Positions 57,022 to 64,000 of a stretch of DNA of 64,000 nt are shown piece by piece. The stretch's first letter is position 1; each line of letters starts with the position of its first letter. Made by a program: the position numbers and the translations under genes. This stretch comes from Porphyra umbilicalis (lineage: Eukaryota > Rhodophyta > Bangiophyceae > Bangiales > Bangiaceae): positions 310,001 through 374,000 of the forward strand of contig KV918784.1 of the NCBI GenBank assembly GCA_002049455.2. Direction: 5' to 3'. The notes beneath the pieces were generated by a model. That model had not been told where the DNA came from. It saw nothing but the letters and a program-made list of their open reading frames with translations, and did no database searches.

Positions 57022-57465
57022 GCACGCCTGATAGCCACAGGGCTGCTGTGCGCCGCCGTCGCAGCCCACGCGGGCAGCGGGGGGAGGAGGGGGGACCACA
57101 GGCTGCGGCCGAGAATGGGCGCACCACCACAACATATCACATCGGTGGCAGGGGGGGTGGGGGGGGGGCGCACGCCTGATAGCCACAGGGCTGCTATGTG
57201 CCGCCATCGCAGCCCACGCGGGCAGCGGGAGGAGAAGGGGGGACCACAGGCTGCCGCCGAGAATGGGCGCACCACCGCAACATACCACATCGGTGGCAGG
57301 GGGGGTGGGGGGGGGGCGCACGCCTGACAGCCACAGGGCTGCTGTGCGCCGCCATCGCAGCCCACGCGGGCAGCGGGGGGAGGAGGGGGGACCACAGGCT
57401 GCCGCCGAGAGTTGGCGCACCGCCACCCCAATCACCGGGGCTGGCAGGGGGGGGCAGAGAGGGGG
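57022..57465. repeat. ~148-bp tandem repeat, 3 units
   Basis: Unit starts at 57022, 57170 and 57318. Same array as 47966-48405. Confidence 0.85.
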
Positions 57466-57941
57466 CAGCAGGGTGTGGTGGGGAATGGACAGCCACAGAA
57501 AGGCGGCGTGCGCCACCGCAAAAGTTGTTGGTCGCAGGGGGGGCGCTGGGGGGGCAGCACAAGTGTGGAGGGGTACCGAAAGCCACCGGGAAGGGGCGCC
57601 CTATGCACGTCGGAATCAGGATGAGGCGGGGTGCCAGCGGCCTGGGGGGACCGTCGGCTGCGGGCTGTGTGACCAGGGAGGGGCGGCAAGAGCTGAGAGG
57701 GCGGCACCTCGTCTGGCGAGGCTGAAATGCGGTGGTGCGTCGGCAACGATGTCGCATTTAAGGGTGTCACGCGACCGACGAGGAAGCAGCCCTCCGATGG
57801 CATCAACAAACGACAACAAGCACCCGACTCGCCACCCCTCATGACCTCCCACCCCAACCCACCCAGCTGCCCATCTTGCTCCCGCCCGGTCTTTCCTGCA
57901 CAAATCACCAACCTTCTCCTCATCGGCATCGCCCACTGCCG

Positions 57942-58024
57942 GGTGTTGACAGGGAAGCCGTACTCAGCGGGCGATGGTACTGCCACCATCGCCTGGTAAG
58001 TATGTACGGCTGCCCTGTCAACAA
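57942..58024. repeat. Conserved hairpin (copy 3)
   Basis: Same structure as 7109-7192, with a well-kept stem (GGCGATGGT/ACCATCGCC). Confidence 0.8.
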
Positions 58025-60111
58025 CGCTGAGTAGTGCCACCATCTCGGGCGAGGTAAGCCACGGTCGCCCACTGCCACCGTCGCCCGGTTGCTGCAGCTG
58101 TGCAGTCGACAACGTTGAGTAGCCCCACCATCTTGGGGCAGGTAAGCAACGGTTCCTTTTGTGGTGCTTGTTTTCATGTTTTTTTCTTGTAAATTAAATA
58201 AATGAAAAGTACACTTCCGGTGCGCGACGCTCCAAGGAGCGCCGCGACCCGCGCCCGTCCTCCCGCACGCCACCGGTGCTCTTGCTGTCCCGCCAGCCGC
58301 CACGCCGCGCAGTGTGGCGCACGCAGGGAAGGAGAAGAAGGCGGAAACCGCAACGGGCGGCCACGCTCGTGGGAACAAATGGGCGCGTTCGCGTCGCTGG
58401 CAGACGGCGCGGCCGCGACGACCGCGCAAGGTTCCGCAAAGGATCCCGCGCGGATCGCCAGACGGGAGCCCGCTGCGGGGCACGCGCAGCCAGGCGACGG
58501 CGGGTAGCAATGGCGGCGGACACCGCCGCGGGCGGTCGGGCGGGGGAAGTCGGCAGGCGGCGGTCGCGGGAGGGCGGGGAGGGCGGGGGGGGGGGGATGG
58601 GTGGGAGCGTGGTAGCGGGTGAGGCCTACGTGCGCTGATGCTGTCGCCCGCTGCCGCCTTGCCTGACGCACGAAACAGGGGGCGCGTTAGCGAAGACACC
58701 CTGGCCTTGGATGGATAGCGCAATTGTCTAACTAAAAAGCGCGATCGCAAAAACACAACGTATGGACTTTGAAAAAGATGTAGAGAAAGTCGAGCGGCGC
58801 GGGCTTCGGCTTGGTCGGCGGCGTGCGCTCGTTGCCGTCACGGCCGTGGCGCACACCAGCCGTCATAAAAAACCCACCGCACAAAAAGGAACGCTCGGTC
58901 AATGCCAGACGGCCGCCTCGTCGCTGGGTGCGCCCAGGCGGCGGGGGTGGCGATGCCGCCGCCGCAAGCGGTCGCGACGCCGGTGTTGCCACCGCCGCCA
59001 ACATTGCCCGCCCAGCAGTCCCCACGACAATGCATGCGCGACTCCCCTCAGACCTTCCTCTGTCAAGGCGACAACGGCCGCGTCCTACGCACCTCACTCC
59101 CCCCCCCCCCCTCACGGACGTTTCCTAGGGACACGTCCCCAGCATCTGTCTGAATAAACCAGCGGTCAAACGTTTCTCTGTAAGGCTGGCTTGGAAATAG
59201 GGTCCGAAGCTGCGTGCCTACGCTGGGCCGCGAGGGCGCCTCGCTGACACTGCGTTTTTCGCCACAGAGCTCGCTTCCCAATTGTTTTTGAAAGATGACC
59301 CGTGCAATCCGAATGAGAGACTCGCGCAACGCTAGCATCGTGCCGTCGCTGTGAGCGGGCGCTCATAGGCGGCACCCGGAGCAAAATTCTGCTTCGTGAT
59401 CGAAGTTGACAGATCCGACACGTTCTGATCTGTGATCCACCGCGTCTGTGCGCAACGGCTCTGATCCGCTCGACCAGGGTCGCCAGACGAGCGACAGCGG
59501 GGTGGACTTGCAGCGACGGCACATTGCGGTGGTCGCGCTCCGGCGGCGCGGCATGGCAGTGAACTTGTCACAGCGGCGTGCCTCCGGCCAGCGGCCCGTC
59601 ATGCCAGACACCGTGGCCGCCGTGGCTCGCCGGCAGTTATTTGTGCTGCTTGGACGTACCGACTGTACCCCGTGGGCTGCGGTGATGGGCCACTGGCATC
59701 GGGTGCCGTAGCCAGGCCCGCTTTCCCCTAGTCGCTCGGCTATTTTGGGCGCTCTGCTACGGCGGCCACCACCGCACAACTACTTTCCTCATCGTCTCAT
59801 GTCGCAGGAGCTGCTGCCGGGTCTTGATGCATTTGCTTGTCGTTCATGCTGGAAAGGCTCGTGGAGGTTGGAAAGAACACGGAGTAACAGAGAAGACACA
59901 CCCTTAGAAAACTGCCCGACCATCATCGTGCCAGTCTCCAAATCATCCCACCCCACACACGGGCAGTGCACAAAACAACAGCAAAAAGAAGCGATGGCAG
60001 ACCGAAATACGCATGTGCGGCCTCTCTCCCACGACACCGGATTGTGCCTCACACAGAACATAAAAAAACAAGAATGCAACAGCACAGTGCAGCAGCACAA
60101 AAAGGCATTAC

Positions 60112-61767
60112 TCACCAGTCATTGGGGCCTTCCGCACGAGGCGCCGCGGCACCTGCCGCCTTCATCACAGCGTCTTTCTCCGATTCGGAGTCAGTGGCTA
60201 GCGCGGCCGAGTCGGGGGCGGAAAGAGCACCGGTTATCGCCTCCGTCATCGTGCTCAGTAGAAGGTCGAGCCGCGCGCGCGTCGACAGGCGCGGCATGAG
60301 GAGGTGCCACTGGCACGGTCCGACCGTGTTAGTCGTGATGTCCCGTGCCACCAGCTCCTTCCACATTGGGCTCTTTGTGGCAATCGCGCGGCGGAGGCTC
60401 ATGGCAAAGATCTTAAGCACGATCGGCTCCGTGGGGGTGGTAGACCGCGTCAAGCATTGGATGATGGCGTCGGCCTGATCAATGAAGCAGCCCTCTCCCG
60501 CCAGCACGCGGCCGTTGATCTGCGCGCTGCCTTCCACCACATGCGCCGCGTTGACTGCAGCCTGCACGCCTGATGGTGTCACGATCCGCGACGTCTTGTA
60601 CGCAAAATATGCTGAGCCCGCTGCTTCCGCAGCAAGTGGCTCGTCCGCATCTGGAAACGCCAGCCGGATCCGCACCGTGACGTCCTCGTGCAAAAGAAAG
60701 AACCCGAACTCGTTGTAGAACGCGACACGTGCGGCAGACCGCCCATCCGCCAGGTGGTTGAGCAGTAACGCGACCATGGCCTTGTCGACATCGTCCTGGC
60801 CGTCTATCACAAAGCTGGTCTTGTCCGTGAAGATCTCGGGTACGGGGGTGGCCAGCTGCTGCCCCTTGTAGTAGCGCAAAACGGTCCCATACACGACACG
60901 CTCGAAGTTTTCGCGGACCCATCGGTTGGCCAGGCGGCGCGACGGAGGGAACACCGGGGTGACGGCGTCCTCCTCCTTGGCCAAGTGGAGCCTCTTCAAT
61001 AGACGCACAACTCCCACCTTGTACGACCCCCGCAACAGCGGGACTTGTACCGCGTTCGCCACGGCCGACCGCACGTGGCTCTGGCTCATTCCCGTGACAG
61101 GGTGATTTGCTGCCGCAATGGCCGCGACCTGCGCGGTGACGGACGCCGTCACATGCTCCGTGATGACCGCCGCGCTTGCTGCGGACGTCGGCAGGCGCGC
61201 CTCGAGGGCGAGGATACGGTCCGCGACCCAGTCCTGGGCCTCGTTGACGACGCGCTTGATGGCCTTCAGCGGCTTCGAACGGCGCTGCCGACGACCGAGG
61301 CTCTGTCGCGGAGACGGTGAAGTAGAGTCATTGCTGGTGCTTGCACTCGCGCTGCTGCGGCTGCTGGAACTACTGGACGTGCCGGAGCGCTCACTCCCGT
61401 GCTTGCCGGCGGGCGACCGCCGACCACTTCCGGCTCTCGAGCCGTCCGCCGAGTTGTCGCCCGTCCCGTCCGGCGTGTCGGACGGCATGCTGGCTGTGGC
61501 AAGCCGAGCAGAGGTAGCGATGCCACCACGGGCCCCGGTGGGCGCCGACGGTGAAGGCGTCCCGGTTGTGGCTGCCACGTCCGTCGCGGCGGGTGTCGCA
61601 AGACGACGATGCTTGTGTGGCGTCGCAGACGCGGCCGCGTTTGGCGCCGCGCGGCGGGTCGGCCGCGACGAGGCGGGAGTGGAAGAGGAACCAGCTGGTC
61701 CAGCTACAGCCGCCGCCGCTGCCGCTGACGCCGCAGCGGCGCGACCGCGGGGTGGGCGCGACGGCAT
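60112..61767 (-). CDS. Transposon ORF1, 551 aa, function unknown (copy 3)
   Basis: Same length and architecture as 51051-52706: disordered Ala/Ser/Pro N-terminus, basic helix around 155-185, folded region 260-510, acidic tail ending NDW. It keeps a full Met-to-TGA frame. Most differences from the other copy are scattered single substitutions in both the disordered and the folded parts. Two intact frames in GC-rich DNA, against a visibly decayed one in copy 1, suggest that the coding capacity was recently selected or recently copied. Confidence 0.75.
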   Translation of the reverse strand: MPSRPPRGRAAAASAAAAAAVAGPAGSSSTPASSRPTRRAAPNAAASATPHKHRRLATPAATDVAATTGTPSPSAPTGARGGIATSARLATASMPSDTPDGTGDNSADGSRAGSGRRSPAGKHGSERSGTSSSSSSRSSASASTSNDSTSPSPRQSLGRRQRRSKPLKAIKRVVNEAQDWVADRILALEARLPTSAASAAVITEHVTASVTAQVAAIAAANHPVTGMSQSHVRSAVANAVQVPLLRGSYKVGVVRLLKRLHLAKEEDAVTPVFPPSRRLANRWVRENFERVVYGTVLRYYKGQQLATPVPEIFTDKTSFVIDGQDDVDKAMVALLLNHLADGRSAARVAFYNEFGFFLLHEDVTVRIRLAFPDADEPLAAEAAGSAYFAYKTSRIVTPSGVQAAVNAAHVVEGSAQINGRVLAGEGCFIDQADAIIQCLTRSTTPTEPIVLKIFAMSLRRAIATKSPMWKELVARDITTNTVGPCQWHLLMPRLSTRARLDLLLSTMTEAITGALSAPDSAALATDSESEKDAVMKAAGAAAPRAEGPNDW

Positions 61768-63320
61768 CGCGTCGGCGCAGCCCCGTGGAGAAGGGAGCAG
61801 GGCACTGCAAACGGAGGCCGACCCAACGGATGCAAGCTGACGCAGGGGCTACCCGGTGACCAGTCGGTGGCGGTCTAACGAAACGCACGACGATGAATGG
61901 TCCAGTCCGGCGGCGGCGCTTAAGGCGGTCCAGTCCTCTGCCTGATCGTCGGCCACCCGCGACAGCGTTGTTCCACGAGCTGCGCCTCGCATCTGCGGGA
62001 GCCGTGTCCAGGCGCCCCAGAGGGAATGGAACCGACATAACTGTCGATCTGAGGGCATACCTCAAGGGCCCTTCGCCGTTCCGGCATCGGGGACGGGTCG
62101 GTCATCCACGTCACCGACCGACACTCAAACGACGAGCGCCCCGCGGACAGAAACGGCGTGCCAGTGCAGGAGACACGGCGACGGGGTGCCGACGGACACG
62201 ACCGCACCCCCCCTGGCAGCGACCACGTGCTGCTGCTGTGGCGCCAGCAGCGCGGAGCGGGCACCAGCCGCAACAGCCATCAGGGCGTCTGTCGCCGCCG
62301 CCGGCGGCTGCCATGGCCACCACGCCGCCACGATCCACCGCTCGCCGCTGCAATTGACGACGCGGTGGAGTGCGGGCCGGCCAGCACTCGCGCGGACAGC
62401 GGTGGGGACTGCTTGCCGGGCACGTCCAGGCCTGACACTCAACCGACGACCACCCCGCGGGAAGAAGCAGCGCGCCAGTGCAGGAGGCACGGCGACGGTC
62501 TGTCGACGGCCGCGACTGCGCCCCCCTTGGCATCGACCAGATGCTGCTGCTGTGGCGCCCGCTGCACGAAACGGTCACGAGCCGCAACAGCCGTCGGGGC
62601 GTCCGTCACCGCCACCGGCGACTGCCAAGGCCACCACGCCGCCGCCATCCACTGCTGGCCGCTGCAATTGACGACGCGGCGGGGTGGGGGCCCGCCAGCA
62701 CTCGCGCGGACAGCGGCGGGGACTGCGTGCCGGGCACGTCCAGTCCTGACACTCAACCGACGACCCCCCGCGGCAAGCAACCGCGCGCCCGTGCAGGAGG
62801 CATGGAGACGGGGATCCCACCGCCACGACCGCTTCGCCTGCAGAACGTCCGGGTGCTGCTGCACCCCCGCCCGCAGCGCCGGCGACCGCCACAGGTACCA
62901 CGCCGTTCCCATCCAGCTCTCACTGCTCCAAGTGACGAAATTGCTCTGTGGGCCGGCCGACAGCCGCACGCACGGCGGCCGGGAACTGATCCTAGCAACG
63001 TCGTCCGGGCGTACCGCTGCGGGAGCCACGGTGCGAGGCGCTCGGTCGCCTTCAAAGCCGAAGCAGGGCAAGCAAGACGGTGCTCTGTGCGTACCCGGCA
63101 TGATGATCGTGTTGCCGCCCCATTTCTTGTGTCAGCCGGGGAGAACCGGCGGCACCCGCGGCCTGCCGTCCCGCTGCTGCTTTGCGACGTGCCTCAACCG
63201 CCGCTGCGACGGCAGCGCGGCCCCGAAACGATTGGCCGACAAGCGCCACGTATGATGGCCTGTCGAATGAAGCGACGCCCTGCCATAGAATTTGCTCATG
63301 ACTCGAGTCCAGTATTGCTC
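61768..63320. other. A arm right part (copy 3)
   Basis: 5' side of ORF1. Contains the 314-bp units and ends at the A/B junction. The long plus-strand frame 62158-63255 is created by the repeats. Confidence 0.5.
62120..62747. repeat. 314-bp tandem repeat, 2 units plus partial (copy 3)
   Basis: Unit starts at 62120, 62434 and 62748, spaced exactly 314 bp apart. Confidence 0.85.
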
Positions 63321-64000
63321 TTGCGTGGCGGAATTTCGTCAGCCTGACTGAATTGGAACGAGCAGAGACGCAAGCCAGGAGCTGGAAACGGCCACAGGCG
63401 AGTACCACGATGGGGCAAGAAGGGTGTGCCAGTGCATCACACGTTCCAAGTGTGCGCAGTCATCGTACCTGCTCACAGTACGATTCCAAATCACATTCCG
63501 TCAGGTTGTACTTGATTCACAAATACAATTCGGATTTCGTCGACGTGTATCTCGGCACCCGCGACCACACCATCGAGGTGCGTCTCGCGCCCGCCTCGGG
63601 CGCGCGGTGGCATTGCGCTTCCCGCTCTCCCGCTGCCTTTCCTCGGCGCCCCCGGCGCGGTGCGGGTTCGCCACGCCACCACCCCCCCCCTATTGGCTCG
63701 TCGAAGCTTTCGGCCAGCACCGTGACCGCCCCCACGTGCTCCGACGGCGTTGCGGTCGGCGATGACCCCCCCCGTGTTGTCCTTTGTGTACGCTGCTCTG
63801 TGCGGTGCCGCCGGCACCCGAAGCTCTGACGGGCTTCGAGGCCTTCCTGTGCACGCAGTGTGGAGATTCCACTGTGCGGGGACGTTGGCGCCGGCACCGG
63901 TGGATGTGCATCTGGCTGTTGGTCCAGCCTCGGCACCGTCCCGGCCGCCTGGCTCGTGTCGGCTCAATTCCGCTCGACGACTCCGCGTGGTCCTCACAAC
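63321..64000. other. B arm leader, copy 3 (partial)
   Basis: Collinear with 32464-33220 apart from the ~77-bp deletion after 63556. The window ends before the transposase start codon. Confidence 0.7.

Larger units (their letters stand above)
54971..60111. other. A arm, non-coding part (copy 3)
   Basis: As in contig 2. The frame 55291-55953 (220 codons, Pro/Ser/Thr/His-rich) is open here but broken in both other A arms. Confidence 0.5.
54264..63320. repeat. 9.06-kb direct repeat, second copy
   Basis: Counterpart of 45222-54262, with the same 685-bp left flank and the same AGT before CACAG. Confidence 0.9.
54949..64000 (+). mobile_element. Large CACAG-type transposon, copy 3 (runs off the window)
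   Basis: Left end CACAGGGCCTC at 54949. The A arm continues without interruption into the B arm at 63320/63321 (attgctc-ttgcgtggcgg), the same junction that copy 1 had before its MITE insertion. The B arm is cut by the window end before the transposase start. A deletion of about 77 bp relative to copy 2 lies at 63556. Confidence 0.8.

Noticed and set aside
61118-61840. 240-codon plus-strand frame (also 52057-52779)
   Set aside because: It is antisense to the conserved 551-aa ORF, with composition typical of a shadow frame.
62158-63255. 365-codon plus-strand open frame in copy 3
   Set aside because: It is generated by the 314-bp tandem units in GC-rich DNA and is broken in the other copies.

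Overview
This is GC-rich eukaryotic DNA, and almost all of it is repetitive and transposon-derived. Three things point to a nuclear genome of a eukaryote, probably a protist, alga or oomycete-like organism: a Helitron-type Pif1 helicase, a transposase with Tnp2/CACTA-type motifs, and many nested elements with terminal inverted repeats (TIRs) and 2-3 bp target-site duplications (TSDs). There is no operon structure. The species cannot be named from the sequence. Single N bases at 32463 and 54263 mark contig joins, so the window is three pieces: 1-32462, 32464-54262 and 54264-64000.

The main content is one large DNA transposon family, reconstructed here by comparing its copies. Its left end begins CACAGGGCCTC and its right end finishes ACGGTGCTGTG, so both TIRs start with CACAG. 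Without later insertions the element is about 16.3 kb. The left half (about 8.4 kb, 'A arm') carries a minus-strand 551-aa ORF of unknown function. The right half (about 7.9 kb, 'B arm') carries a plus-strand transposase in two blocks (701 and about 495 aa) separated by 2.6 kb, and that spacer holds a minus-strand coiled-coil ORF. Copy 1 (4475-23234) is complete from end to end but decayed, with several nested insertions and a 1.3 kb deletion. Copy 2 is seen as a B arm (32464-41682) and an A arm (45906-54262) on the same contig, not necessarily from one insertion. Copy 3 (54949-64000) has its A arm followed directly by the start of its B arm, which shows that A and B are one unit.

Layout: 1-3400 is unassigned DNA, very GC-rich from about 1.6 kb on; 3401-4467 is a MITE; 4475-23234 is copy 1 with inserts at 12695-13114, 13235-15188, 19377-20196 and 22490-23159; 23319-23992 is a small TIR element; 24-28 kb is mostly unassigned DNA with one Ala/Val-rich ORF; 28198-31503 is a decayed Helitron helicase; 31.5-32.5 kb is a GC-rich contig end with a partial ORF; 32464-41682 is the B arm of copy 2, with a 1324-bp CACAG element near its end; 41725-42392 is a second copy of the small TIR element; 42.4-44.6 kb has two small candidate host genes; 45222-54262 and 54264-63320 are near-identical 9-kb copies, including identical flanking DNA, and are probably two haplotypes of one locus or a recent duplication.

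In the intact copies, the transposase blocks, the 551-aa protein and the coiled-coil protein would be the element's own machinery. The smaller elements look non-autonomous. No rRNA, tRNA, CRISPR or bacterial-type gene was recognised.
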